A stretch of 64,000 bases of DNA from Flavobacterium sp. CF136 (GCF_000282055.1 NZ_AKJZ01000006.1:1-64000), one strand, 5' to 3'; counted from the first letter of the stretch, positions 7,263 through 15,601 are shown. Translations and numbers: made by a program. The notes: a model not told the origin generated them from the letters alone.

Positions 7263-8663
7263 TTGAAACCTTTTATACTCAACACACATTACAAACAAAT
7301 TCTGGCAGATACAATTACGCCGGTTAGTGTTTATTTTAAAATAAGAGATAAATTCCCTAATAGCCTATTACTGGAAAGTAGTGATTATCATGGAAATGAC
7401 AATAGTTTCTCTTACATCTGCTGCAATCCGATTGCAACGATTAAAATCGAAAACGAAGTTATCTCAAAAACTTTCCCTGACGGAACATCAGAACAAATCA
7501 ACATTGATTCTTCAACGAATATTCCGGAAGTAATTCAGGAATTTTCAAGTCAGTTTAAGTCGGAGAAAAATGATTTTAAATTCATTAATAATGGTTTGTT
7601 CGGTTACATCTCTTATGATGCAGTCCGCTATTTTGAAAAAGTTTCGATAGCCAAAAAAGATACAGCAACTCTAATTCCTGATGTTTTTTATGCAGTATAC
7701 CAAAACATCATTGCTATTAATCACTTTAAAAATGAAGCTTATATTTTTTGTCACAGCCTGGACGGAAGAAATAATATATCTGAAATCGAGCAATTACTAC
7801 AATCCAGAAATATTGCTTCGTACAAATTTACTAAAGAAGGCGAAGGTTTCTCGAACTTAACCGATGAAGAATTCAAACACAATGTAGCTTTGGCCAAAAA
7901 GCATTGCTTCCGTGGTGATGTATTCCAGTTAGTTTTATCGCGTCGTTTCACTCAGGGTTTCAAAGGTGATGAATTCAATGTTTATAGAGCTTTAAGAAGT
8001 ATTAACCCGTCTCCTTATTTATTCTTTTTTGATTATGGGGATTTCAAAATATTTGGGTCTTCGCCTGAAGCGCAAATTATCGTAAAAGACAGAAAAGCCG
8101 AAATTCATCCAATCGCCGGAACATTCAAAAGAACCGGAAATGATGAACACGATGCCGTTTTAGCCAAACAGCTTTCAGAAGATAAAAAAGAAAACAGCGA
8201 ACATGTGATGTTGGTTGATTTGGCCAGAAATGATTTAAGCCGAAACGGTCATAACGTAAACGTAGAGAGATATAGAGAAGTTCAGTTTTTCTCACATGTG
8301 ATTCACTTGGTTTCAAAAGTTACCGGGCATTTACATGAAAAAGCAACTACAATGCAGGTTGTTGCCGATACTTTCCCAGCCGGAACTTTAAGCGGTGCAC
8401 CAAAACACAGAGCAATGCAGTTAATTGAAGATTACGAAAAAACGAATCGTAATTTTTATGGCGGCGCAATTGGTTTTATGGATTTCGAAGGCAATTTTAA
8501 TCATGCGATTATGATTCGAACCTTCCTGAGTAAAAACCATCAATTACATTGTCAGGCCGGAGCAGGAATTGTCGCCAGCTCGGATGAAGAAAGTGAAATG
8601 CAGGAAGTATACAATAAACTAAGAGCATTGAATACAGCTTTGGAAATGGCTGAGAAAATATAA
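7263..8663 (+). CDS. trpE: Anthranilate synthase component I
   Basis: 466 residues if translation starts at the TTG at 7263 (Met-Lys-Pro-Phe). It converts chorismate, with ammonia from TrpG, to anthranilate, the first step of Trp synthesis. LLES at residues 36-39 is the Trp feedback-inhibition motif. The chorismate-binding domain shows FQLVLSRRF, SPEAQI, HPIAGTFKRTG, SGAPKHRAMQLIEDYE and YGGAIGFMDFEGN. No in-frame ATG lies near the N-terminus. The open frame runs back to a TTG at 7212 inside the attenuator T-run, which cannot be the start. The start is therefore uncertain. Confidence 0.95.
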   Translation: MKPFILNTHYKQILADTITPVSVYFKIRDKFPNSLLLESSDYHGNDNSFSYICCNPIATIKIENEVISKTFPDGTSEQINIDSSTNIPEVIQEFSSQFKSEKNDFKFINNGLFGYISYDAVRYFEKVSIAKKDTATLIPDVFYAVYQNIIAINHFKNEAYIFCHSLDGRNNISEIEQLLQSRNIASYKFTKEGEGFSNLTDEEFKHNVALAKKHCFRGDVFQLVLSRRFTQGFKGDEFNVYRALRSINPSPYLFFFDYGDFKIFGSSPEAQIIVKDRKAEIHPIAGTFKRTGNDEHDAVLAKQLSEDKKENSEHVMLVDLARNDLSRNGHNVNVERYREVQFFSHVIHLVSKVTGHLHEKATTMQVVADTFPAGTLSGAPKHRAMQLIEDYEKTNRNFYGGAIGFMDFEGNFNHAIMIRTFLSKNHQLHCQAGAGIVASSDEESEMQEVYNKLRALNTALEMAEKI

Positions 8664-8731
8664 ATAGTATTCAGTTTTCAGTCACAGTTCTCAGTTGCAG
8701 AACCTGAAACCTGAAGCAAAAATAAAACATC

Positions 8732-9298
8732 ATGAAAAAAATATTAGTTATAGACAATTACGATAGTTTCACTTACAACTTAGTACACTATCTGGAAGAT
8801 TTAAACTGCGAAGTAACCGTATACAGAAACGACGAATTTGATATTGACGAAATCGCTTCTTTCGATAAAATTCTACTTTCGCCAGGGCCTGGAATTCCTG
8901 ATGAAGCAGGTTTGCTAAAAGACGTAATTCGAAAATATGCCCCAACAAAAAGCATATTAGGCGTTTGTTTAGGACAGCAGGCGATTGGAGAAGTTTTTGG
9001 AGGAACACTTTCAAATTTGGATAAAGTATACCACGGTGTAGCTACCTACGTAAAAAAAGCAGTTACTGACGAATCATTATTTGAAGGTCTTGAAGATGAA
9101 TTTGAAGTAGGACGCTACCATTCATGGGTTGTTGATGCCGATTTACCGGATGTTTTAGAAGCTACTTCGTTTGAAGAACATGGACAGGTAATGTCTTTGC
9201 GACATAGAACATATGATGTACGCGGAGTTCAGTTTCATCCCGAAAGTGTACTGACACCAAACGGAAAAAGAATTTTAGAGAACTGGATTAAGGGTTAG
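8732..9298 (+). CDS. trpG: Anthranilate synthase component II (glutamine amidotransferase)
   Basis: 188 residues, a class I glutamine amidotransferase that supplies ammonia to TrpE. The oxyanion segment SPGPGIPDEAG, the nucleophile Cys79 in GVCLGQQ, and the His169/Glu171 pair in QFHPES complete the catalytic triad. Size and motifs match a stand-alone TrpG with no fusion to TrpD. The 68-bp gap after trpE consists of a CAGTTTTCAGTCACAGTT-type repetitive spacer. Confidence 0.96.
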   Translation: MKKILVIDNYDSFTYNLVHYLEDLNCEVTVYRNDEFDIDEIASFDKILLSPGPGIPDEAGLLKDVIRKYAPTKSILGVCLGQQAIGEVFGGTLSNLDKVYHGVATYVKKAVTDESLFEGLEDEFEVGRYHSWVVDADLPDVLEATSFEEHGQVMSLRHRTYDVRGVQFHPESVLTPNGKRILENWIKG

Positions 9299-9328
9299 TT
9301 TACAGTCACAGTGTCAGTTTACAATAAA

Positions 9329-9370
9329 AGCTTAGAACCTTAGTTTCTCAGCAACTTAGAATCTTTCAAC
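9329..9370. repeat. Spacer repeat (CTTAGAACCTTAG family)
   Basis: GCTTAGAACCTTAGTTTCTCAGCAACTTAG-type spacer between trpG and the GNAT gene, preceded by CAGTCACAGTGTCAG. The same vocabulary recurs at 9811-9852 in front of trpD and at 41730-41774. Confidence 0.6.
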
Positions 9371-9372
9371 AA

Positions 9373-9780
9373 ATGAAAATAACAATTTTAGAAACTAAAG
9401 AAATCAATATTGAAGATATTTTGATTTTATACAAAGCAAATGAATGGAGTTCAGCCAGTAAACCAACTGAGTTGTATAACGGGCTTCTGAATTCTGAAAC
9501 TCTGATAACAGCCTGGGAAGAGGAAAAATTGGTTGGATTAGGAAATGCAATTTCAGATGGATATTTAACGGTTTATTATCCACATTTATTGGTGCTTCCT
9601 GAATATCAGGGAAAAGGAATCGGAAAATTGATTATGGATAAAATGCAAGAGAAATACGGTCACTTTCATATGCAAATGTTAACCGCAGATGGAAGAGCAG
9701 TTGATTTTTACAAGAAAAACGGATTTGAACGTGCCGGAAAAACAGAGCCAATGTGGATTTATCAGGGAAATGAACATTAA
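9373..9780 (+). CDS. GNAT family N-acetyltransferase
   Basis: 135 residues with the acetyl-CoA-binding signature LVLPEYQGKGIGKLIMDKM (motif A) near residues 77-95 and the motif B segment AVDFYKKNGFERAGK. The acceptor substrate cannot be told. It lies inside the trp operon between trpG and trpD, in the same orientation and flanked on both sides by repeat-type spacers, which suggests a late insertion rather than a Trp pathway enzyme. Confidence 0.88.
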   Translation: MKITILETKEINIEDILILYKANEWSSASKPTELYNGLLNSETLITAWEEEKLVGLGNAISDGYLTVYYPHLLVLPEYQGKGIGKLIMDKMQEKYGHFHMQMLTADGRAVDFYKKNGFERAGKTEPMWIYQGNEH

Positions 9781-9810
9781 AGCAGTTTTCAGTCTCAGTC
9801 TCAATTTTCA

Positions 9811-9852
9811 AAAAACTTAGAGCCTCAGTAACTTAGAACCTTAGCAACTTAA
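9811..9852. repeat. Spacer repeat (CTTAGAACCTTAGCAACTT family)
   Basis: AAAAACTTAGAGCCTCAG followed by TAACTTAGAACCTTAGCAAC precedes trpD, after a CAGTTTTCAGTCTCAGTCTC stretch. It is the same spacer vocabulary as at 9329-9370. Confidence 0.6.
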
Positions 9853-9857
9853 AAAAA

Positions 9858-10850
9858 ATGAAAAATATATTAAATAAATTAATCAATCACGAAGTGCTTT
9901 CAAAAGAAGAAGCCAAAAATGTATTGATTAATATTTCAAGCGGTGAATACAATCCAAGTCAGATTTCGGCTTTTTTAACCGTGTTTATGATGAGAAGTAT
10001 CACGATCGAAGAACTTTCAGGTTTCCGTGAAGCTTTATTAGAGTTATGCATTCGTGTAGATTTATCAGCCTACAATACCATCGATTTATGCGGAACGGGC
10101 GGTGATGGAAAAGACACGTTCAACATTTCGACTTTAGCATCATTTATTGCAGCCGGAGCCGGAATAAAAGTAGCAAAACACGGTAATTACGGAGTTTCAT
10201 CTATTTCCGGATCAAGCAATGTAATGGAAAAAATGGGAATCAAATTTAGTAATGATCCAGAGTTTTTAGAAAAATGTATTGATCAGGCCGGAATTTGTGT
10301 TTTACATGCACCGTTATTTCACCCTGCGATGAAAAATGTTGGTCCAATCAGAAAAGAACTGGCCGTAAAAACATTCTTCAATATGTTAGGACCAATGGTA
10401 AATCCGTCATTTCCTAAAAACCAATTGGTTGGCGTTTTCAATTTAGAATTAGCCAGAATGTATGCTTATTTATATCAAAGTACCGATGTGAATTTTACGA
10501 TTTTACATTCACTTGACGGTTATGATGAAATATCCTTAACGGGACCAACCAAAATTATTACCAGTCATATGGAAGGAATGCTGAAACCGGAAGATTTTGG
10601 TGTTCGCCTTTTATCACAAAGCGAAATCGAAGGCGGAAAAACAATCGAAGAATCGGCAGAAATGTTTACCAATATAATCTCCGGAAAAGGGAATGAAGCA
10701 CAAAACAATGTGGTTTGTGCAAATTCTGCAATGGCAATTGCAACAGTAACAAAATGTTCTCCGCTGGAAGGATTTGAATTAGCTAAAGAAAGTTTATTTT
10801 CCGGAAAAGGATTAGTAGCTTTGAATAAATTGAAAGATTTAAGTAAATAA
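9858..10850 (+). CDS. trpD: Anthranilate phosphoribosyltransferase
   Basis: 330 residues, normal for TrpD. It transfers the phosphoribosyl group of PRPP to anthranilate. The PRPP-binding glycine loop DLCGTGGDGKDTFNIST (around residue 75) and the anthranilate/metal-binding stretch KHGNYGVSSISGSSNVMEKMG are intact. The gene continues the trp operon. The 73-bp gap to trpC contains a half copy of the CACGAATTAGCAC repeat. Confidence 0.97.
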   Translation: MKNILNKLINHEVLSKEEAKNVLINISSGEYNPSQISAFLTVFMMRSITIEELSGFREALLELCIRVDLSAYNTIDLCGTGGDGKDTFNISTLASFIAAGAGIKVAKHGNYGVSSISGSSNVMEKMGIKFSNDPEFLEKCIDQAGICVLHAPLFHPAMKNVGPIRKELAVKTFFNMLGPMVNPSFPKNQLVGVFNLELARMYAYLYQSTDVNFTILHSLDGYDEISLTGPTKIITSHMEGMLKPEDFGVRLLSQSEIEGGKTIEESAEMFTNIISGKGNEAQNNVVCANSAMAIATVTKCSPLEGFELAKESLFSGKGLVALNKLKDLSK

Positions 10851-10923
10851 AAAATAAACACAAATTTCACGAATTAGCACTAATTAATTTTGGGTCTTGT
10901 GACTTTGTGACAAAACAATAACC

Positions 10924-11709
10924 ATGAATATTTTAGATAAAATAATCTTAGACAAAAAAAGAGAAGTCATTCTCAAAAAATCAATCATTCCGGTTTCGCA
11001 ATTGGAAAATTCAGTGTTTTTTGAAAGACAAACGATTTCTTTAAGTCAGAAACTAAAAACAAGTTCAACCGGAATTATAGCGGAACATAAACGCCGTTCG
11101 CCTTCAAAATCAGTAATAAATCATAATTTTACGGTTGAAGAAGTCGTTAAAGGTTATGAAAATGCGGGCGCTTGCGGAATTTCCGTTTTAACTGACGGAA
11201 AATATTTCGGCGGTTCACTGGACGATTTACTTTTGGCAAGGGCTTCAGTAAATATTCCGCTTTTGCGAAAAGAATTTATTGTCGATGAATACCAGATTTT
11301 AGAAGCCAAAGCTTTTGGTGCCGATTTAATTTTACTGATTGCAGCAGTTTTAACACGAGAAGAAATCAAATCATTATCTGAATTTGCCAAAAAATTAGGT
11401 TTGGAAGTTTTGCTTGAAGTTCATAATCAGGAAGAATTAGAAAAATCAATTATGCCGACACTTGATATGATTGGCGTAAATAACAGAAACCTGAAAACCT
11501 TCGAAGTGAGTTTAGATTTCAGTAAACAACTGGCAGCACAAATTCCGAATGATTTTGTAAAAGTTTCTGAAAGCGGAATCTCATCAATCGAAGCAATTGC
11601 AGAATTAAGACCTTATGGCTACAACGGCTTTTTGATTGGAGAAAATTTCATGAAAACCGATGACGCCGGTCAAGCTGCCAAAGAATTTATAAATAAATTA
11701 AATATTTAA
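10924..11709 (+). CDS. trpC: Indole-3-glycerol phosphate synthase
   Basis: 261 residues, a TIM barrel that closes CdRP to indole-3-glycerol phosphate. Conserved parts: IIAEHKRRSPSKSVI near residue 55 with the catalytic Lys, LRKEFIVDEYQI, LLEVHNQEE, GVNNRNLKTFEV, and the phosphate-binding SESGISS and GFLIGENFM. It is a stand-alone TrpC, not fused to TrpF. Confidence 0.97.
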   Translation: MNILDKIILDKKREVILKKSIIPVSQLENSVFFERQTISLSQKLKTSSTGIIAEHKRRSPSKSVINHNFTVEEVVKGYENAGACGISVLTDGKYFGGSLDDLLLARASVNIPLLRKEFIVDEYQILEAKAFGADLILLIAAVLTREEIKSLSEFAKKLGLEVLLEVHNQEELEKSIMPTLDMIGVNNRNLKTFEVSLDFSKQLAAQIPNDFVKVSESGISSIEAIAELRPYGYNGFLIGENFMKTDDAGQAAKEFINKLNI

Positions 11710-11714
11710 AAGTT

Positions 11715-11773
11715 GCCACGAATTTCACAAATTAGCACGAATAAAATTAGGGAAAATTGGTGTAATTCGTGGC
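11715..11773. repeat. Intergenic inverted repeat (GCCACGAATT...AATTCGTGGC)
   Basis: GCCACGAATT at 11715-11724 pairs with AATTCGTGGC at 11764-11773. The inner parts are built from CACAAATTAGCACGAAT-like steps. A second, longer copy is at 25999-26080 and half copies lie near 10860 and 26222. The element separates trpC from trpF and would be transcribed as a hairpin in the operon mRNA. Confidence 0.8.
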
Positions 11774-11805
11774 GAAAAACCTTTGCGGTTAAAAAACACA
11801 AAAAA

Positions 11806-12432
11806 ATGAAAATCAAAATCTGCGGTATGAAATATCCCGATAATATACTCGAAGTGGGATCGCTCCTACCCGATTATATGGGATTTATTTTCTGGGAAAA
11901 ATCCGCTCGTTATTTTGACGGAACGATTCCGGAATTGATCAAAACAATCAAAAAAACCGGTGTTTTTGTAAATGAAACGGTTGAAAATATTATAGCAAAA
12001 ATTAATCAATATGATTTACAGGCCGTTCAATTGCACGGAAAGGAATCAGTTGAATTCTGTCAGGAATTAAAAAATAAGATTGATGCTGAAATCGAAATCA
12101 TAAAAGTGTTTTCTGTCGGAGAAGATTTTAATTTTGATGTCTTAAGACCTTTTGAAAATGTATGTGACTATTTTTTATTCGATACAAAAGGAAAACTGCC
12201 AGGCGGAAACGGAACCACTTTCGACTGGAATATATTAGAAAATTACAAATCTGAAAAACCGTTTTTCTTAAGCGGCGGTATCGGAATTGAAGAAATACCA
12301 ATGATTAAAAATCTCAAATTACCTATTTACGCCATCGACGTAAACAGCCGATTTGAAATTGAACCCGGATTAAAAAATGTACAATTATGCAGAGACGCAC
12401 TGGTGTGCGTCTCCACGATAGAAAATAAATAA
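11806..12432 (+). CDS. trpF: Phosphoribosylanthranilate isomerase
   Basis: 208 residues from the ATG at 11806. The frame is open further upstream, but that part is the inverted repeat at 11715. It isomerises PRA to CdRP. Motifs: KICGMKYPDNI with the catalytic Cys, GFIFWEKSARYF, VFVNE, VQLHGKES, FDTKGKLPGGNGTTFDW with the catalytic Asp, and LSGGIG. The last dozen residues (RDALVCVSTIENK) do not resemble the family: they are encoded by a GAGACGCAC-TGGT-GTGCGTCTC palindrome at 12392-12413 that has run into the gene's 3' end. It ends 3 bp before trpB. Confidence 0.95.
   Translation: MKIKICGMKYPDNILEVGSLLPDYMGFIFWEKSARYFDGTIPELIKTIKKTGVFVNETVENIIAKINQYDLQAVQLHGKESVEFCQELKNKIDAEIEIIKVFSVGEDFNFDVLRPFENVCDYFLFDTKGKLPGGNGTTFDWNILENYKSEKPFFLSGGIGIEEIPMIKNLKLPIYAIDVNSRFEIEPGLKNVQLCRDALVCVSTIENK
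12392..12413. repeat. REP-like palindrome inside the 3' end of trpF
   Basis: GAGACGCAC (12392-12400), loop TGGT, GTGCGTCTC (12405-12413): a perfect 9-bp stem, GC-rich against AT-rich surroundings. It is translated as part of the TrpF tail. Palindromes of this AGACGCAC...GTGCGTCT type are, to my knowledge, common intergenic repeats in Flavobacterium-like genomes. Confidence 0.8.
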
Positions 12433-12435
12433 ATT

Positions 12436-13617
12436 ATGTCATACAACGTTAACGAAAAAGGATATTACGGAGAATTTGGAGGTGCTTTCATTCCCGAAAT
12501 GTTATATCCAAATGTGGAAGAATTACGTCAAAATTATTTAAAAATCATTGCTGAACCTGATTTTAAAAAAGAATTTGATCAATTACTAAAAGATTACGTA
12601 GGGCGCCCGAGTCCACTTTATTTTGCCAAACGTTTATCTGAAAAATACAATACCAAAATCTACTTAAAAAGAGAAGACTTAAACCATACAGGGGCACATA
12701 AAGTCAACAACACTATTGGGCAGATATTGGTTGCAAAGCGTTTAGGCAAAAAACGAATTATTGCCGAAACCGGCGCAGGTCAGCATGGTGTGGCAACAGC
12801 AACAGTTTGTGCTTTAATGGGCTTGGAATGCATCGTGTATATGGGCGAAATTGACATAGCGCGCCAAGCTCCAAACGTAGCCCGTATGAAAATGTTAGGC
12901 GCCGAAGTTCGTCCGGCACTTTCGGGTTCAAGAACCTTAAAAGATGCTACAAACGAAGCCATTCGTGACTGGATCAATAATCCGGTTGACACCCATTACA
13001 TCATCGGGTCTGCCATCGGACCTCATCCTTACCCGGATATGGTTACCCGTTTTCAAAGTATTATTTCAGAAGAAATAAAATGGCAGTTAAAAGAAAAAGA
13101 AGGCCGCGAAAACCCTGATTATGTTGTGGCTTGTATCGGTGGTGGAAGCAACGCTGCAGGAACATATTATCACTTTTTACATGAGCCTGAAGTAGGCATC
13201 ATTGCTGTTGAAGCAGCCGGAAAAGGTGTCGACAGCGGTCATAGTGCCGCAACCAGCAAATTAGGAAAAGTAGGTGTTATTCACGGCTGCAAAACACTTT
13301 TGATGCAAACCCCGGACGGACAAATTACAGAGCCATATTCTATTTCTGCCGGTTTGGATTACCCTGGAGTTGGTCCTATGCATGCTCATTTGGCGCAAAC
13401 CGGACGCGGCGAATTCTTTTCAGTTACAGATGATGATGCGATGAACGCAGGTTTACAGCTTACTAAATTAGAAGGAATTATTCCGGCGATCGAAAGTGCG
13501 CATGCCTTTGCGGTTTTAGACCAGAAAAAATTCAAACCAACCGATGTTGTGGTAATCAGCCTTTCGGGCCGTGGCGACAAAGATTTGGACAATTATATTG
13601 AATATTTTAAATTATAA
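12436..13617 (+). CDS. trpB: Tryptophan synthase beta chain
   Basis: 393 residues, the PLP enzyme that joins indole and serine to give Trp. Lys89 in HTGAHKVNNT is the PLP Schiff-base lysine. GAGQHGVATATVCALMG is the substrate loop and GGGSNAAGTY the phosphate-binding loop; the C-terminus keeps SGRGDKD. Canonical TrpB1 length. It follows trpF by 3 bp, but its partner trpA is about 2 kb away, separated by three accessory genes and a mobile-looking repeat. Confidence 0.98.
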   Translation: MSYNVNEKGYYGEFGGAFIPEMLYPNVEELRQNYLKIIAEPDFKKEFDQLLKDYVGRPSPLYFAKRLSEKYNTKIYLKREDLNHTGAHKVNNTIGQILVAKRLGKKRIIAETGAGQHGVATATVCALMGLECIVYMGEIDIARQAPNVARMKMLGAEVRPALSGSRTLKDATNEAIRDWINNPVDTHYIIGSAIGPHPYPDMVTRFQSIISEEIKWQLKEKEGRENPDYVVACIGGGSNAAGTYYHFLHEPEVGIIAVEAAGKGVDSGHSAATSKLGKVGVIHGCKTLLMQTPDGQITEPYSISAGLDYPGVGPMHAHLAQTGRGEFFSVTDDDAMNAGLQLTKLEGIIPAIESAHAFAVLDQKKFKPTDVVVISLSGRGDKDLDNYIEYFKL

Positions 13618-13631
13618 CAGAAGTATAATTT

Positions 13632-13741
13632 GGGCGTTACCCAAGGGTCGGGCTGTTCGCTAAATTCCCGATTAACAAAAACTACGGCTAAAAAGCCTTG
13701 TTTTTCTAAATCGGGAGATACCGCTTCCATCCCTAACGCAG
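13632..13741. repeat. 110-bp MITE-like palindromic element between trpB and the GGCT gene
   Basis: The ends carry GCGTTA (13634-13639) and its complement TAACGC (13734-13739). Inside is a long cruciform: TCCCGATT, AAAAAC, GGCT, then AGCC, GTTTTT, AATCGGGA as stepwise inverted repeats between 13666 and 13716. The unpaired outer parts (AAGGGTCGGGCTGTTCGC and ACCGCTTCCATCCC) are GC-rich relative to the flanks. No ORF. It looks like a small non-autonomous repeat, similar in style to GGGTCGGGCT-containing repeats I associate with Bacteroidetes genomes. Confidence 0.7.
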
Positions 13742-13766
13742 ACAGATAACGAGAAAAACAACATTT

Positions 13767-14084
13767 ATGGAACAGATATTCTCTTACGGCACATTACAGT
13801 CAAAAGAAATTCAGATGCAGGTTTTTAATAAGCTATTAACCGGGACACCAGACCAGCTCCCGGGCTACAAGCTAAAAGATCTGAAAATAGAAGAAGAATT
13901 TGGAATGGCAGATTATTTTGTAGCAACACCAAGCGAAAATCCTTCGGATGAAGTAAATGGTATCCTTTTTACTATTTCCGACGAAGACCTGACCAAAGCA
14001 GATCAATTCGAATCTAATGCGTATAAAAGAATTCAGATAACACTGAAATCCGGAACAACTGCATGGATTTATATTGAAAGCTAA
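13767..14084 (+). CDS. Gamma-glutamylcyclotransferase-like (AIG2/GGCT) protein
   Basis: 105 residues. The substrate-binding YGTLQ motif is at residues 7-11, and the catalytic Glu is probably the one in KADQFES (the LDxYE position of the family). GGCT-fold proteins cyclise gamma-glutamyl amines to 5-oxoproline. It is short but complete. It lies within the trp operon between trpB and trpA and just downstream of the MITE-like element, with no known role in Trp synthesis. Confidence 0.82.
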   Translation: MEQIFSYGTLQSKEIQMQVFNKLLTGTPDQLPGYKLKDLKIEEEFGMADYFVATPSENPSDEVNGILFTISDEDLTKADQFESNAYKRIQITLKSGTTAWIYIES

Positions 14085-14147
14085 TAACCGGATAAAATCA
14101 AATAGCTGAAGAATTTTGAAAACTTTTTACGATAAAAAACAAAAAAA

Positions 14148-14783
14148 ATGAGCGGAATAATTAATTATGAAACTTTTATTTTAACTGGGCTTTTGCTAAA
14201 TATAACTCCTGGTAATGATACTATTTTTATACTGAGCAGAAGTATGGCACAAGGAAAAAAAGCTGGAATTATGTCTGTATTAGGTATTGCAACTGGAACT
14301 TTAATTCATACAACTTTAGCTGCTTTTGGCCTTTCCATTATTATTGCCAAATCAATATTGGCTTTCAATATTATAAAATATGCTGGTGCAGTTTATTTAC
14401 TATATATTGGATACAAAATGTTAACAGACAAAACCCGACTTAATACTGACACATCACTTTCAGAAAATTTGATTAATCTAAGGAAAATATACTTAGATGG
14501 AGTCATAACAAATGTTCTGAATCCGAAAGTTGCTTTGTTTTTTATTTCTTTTCTTCCACAATTTATTGATCCACACACAACAAATACAATCATACCATTC
14601 ATTAAACTTGGTGTAACATTCACAATTACCGGGACAATATGGTGCCTAATTTTGGCAAACTTTGCTTCAATAATTTTTTCAAAATTAAAACACAATAAAA
14701 AGCTTTCAAATTACGTCAACAAAACTTGTGGCGGGGTTTTAATTGCTTTAGGAATAAAGATAGCATTGACAAGTAATAAGTAA
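14148..14783 (+). CDS. LysE/RhtB family amino-acid exporter
   Basis: 211 residues with about six transmembrane segments. The N-terminus shows the LysE/RhtB signature (GLLLNITPGNDTIFILSRSMAQGKKAGIMSVLGIATG), and NVLNPKVALFFISFLPQFI is the second conserved segment. The family exports amino acids such as homoserine, threonine or lysine across the inner membrane. Its place inside the trp operon raises the possibility of Trp or intermediate efflux, but this is inference from position only. Confidence 0.9.
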   Translation: MSGIINYETFILTGLLLNITPGNDTIFILSRSMAQGKKAGIMSVLGIATGTLIHTTLAAFGLSIIIAKSILAFNIIKYAGAVYLLYIGYKMLTDKTRLNTDTSLSENLINLRKIYLDGVITNVLNPKVALFFISFLPQFIDPHTTNTIIPFIKLGVTFTITGTIWCLILANFASIIFSKLKHNKKLSNYVNKTCGGVLIALGIKIALTSNK

Positions 14784-14795
14784 AAATAGAATTAA

Positions 14796-15533
14796 ATGAT
14801 TTTAGCAGCAGCGCAAACTAAACCAGTTCGAGGAAATATTGAAGCTAATTTATTAGATCACTATCGCCTTATAGAAATAGCTGTGCAAAATGGAGTACAA
14901 CTAATTGCATTTCCTGAGTTATCGATTACAGGTTACGAAAGAGAAAATGCGCAAAAATTGGCTTTTAAAAAAGACGATTCGAGATTGGATCAGTTGCAAC
15001 AACTATCCGTTGAGAATAATATTATCATTATTGCCGGTGCTCCAATTCAAACCGAATCAGAATTGTTTATTGGTGAGTTTATTATTTTTCCTGATAATTC
15101 GGTTTCTATTTATACCAAGCAATTTTTACATGAAGGCGAAGATGAGTTTTATCAATCTTCATTTGATTATAATCCGATGATTACAATCGAAAATCAGAAA
15201 ATTTCGTTTGCCATTTGCGCTGATATCGACAATCCTTTGCATCCTGAAAATGCTTCTAAAAAAGAAACTTCGATTTATATTGCCAGTATTTTCTTTTCTC
15301 CAAATGGAATTCCAAATGCATACAGGGATTTACAAAATTACGCTCAGAAGCATAAAATGAATGTCTTAATGTCAAATTTCAGCGGTGAATCCTGGGGATA
15401 TCCTTCGGGAGGAAAAAGTGCTTTCTGGAATAACAAAGGAGAACTTGTAGCACAAATGAATGATTCAGATTCAGGGCTTTTATTAATCGAAAATCAAAAT
15501 GATAATTGGACAAGTCAGATTATCATTAATTAA
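14796..15533 (+). CDS. Carbon-nitrogen hydrolase (nitrilase superfamily)
   Basis: 245 residues with the nitrilase triad: Glu41 in IAFPELSITGYE, a Lys in TKQFLHEGEDEFY, and the nucleophile Cys in FAICADIDNPLHP. These enzymes hydrolyse amides or nitriles, including omega-amides and N-carbamoyl compounds. The substrate is not readable. It starts 13 bp after the LysE gene, so the two are probably translated from one message, and it lies before trpA. Confidence 0.88.
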   Translation: MILAAAQTKPVRGNIEANLLDHYRLIEIAVQNGVQLIAFPELSITGYERENAQKLAFKKDDSRLDQLQQLSVENNIIIIAGAPIQTESELFIGEFIIFPDNSVSIYTKQFLHEGEDEFYQSSFDYNPMITIENQKISFAICADIDNPLHPENASKKETSIYIASIFFSPNGIPNAYRDLQNYAQKHKMNVLMSNFSGESWGYPSGGKSAFWNNKGELVAQMNDSDSGLLLIENQNDNWTSQIIIN

Positions 15534-15601
15534 ATATAAATCAAACATAAACATCTGCAGGTTTTTGGAAACCTCGCGGGAATAAATAAAAAGACATTAA
15601 A

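Noticed and set aside
10565..10870. Long open frame antisense to trpD
   Set aside because: It mirrors the codon pattern of trpD, has no start context, and its product has no recognisable features. The same applies to the other antisense frames over yaaA, trpB, typA and the T9SS gene.
11713..11805. TTG-initiated extension of trpF
   Set aside because: The 31 extra codons are the translated inverted repeat at 11715-11773. The ATG at 11806 starts the conserved KIKICG sequence.
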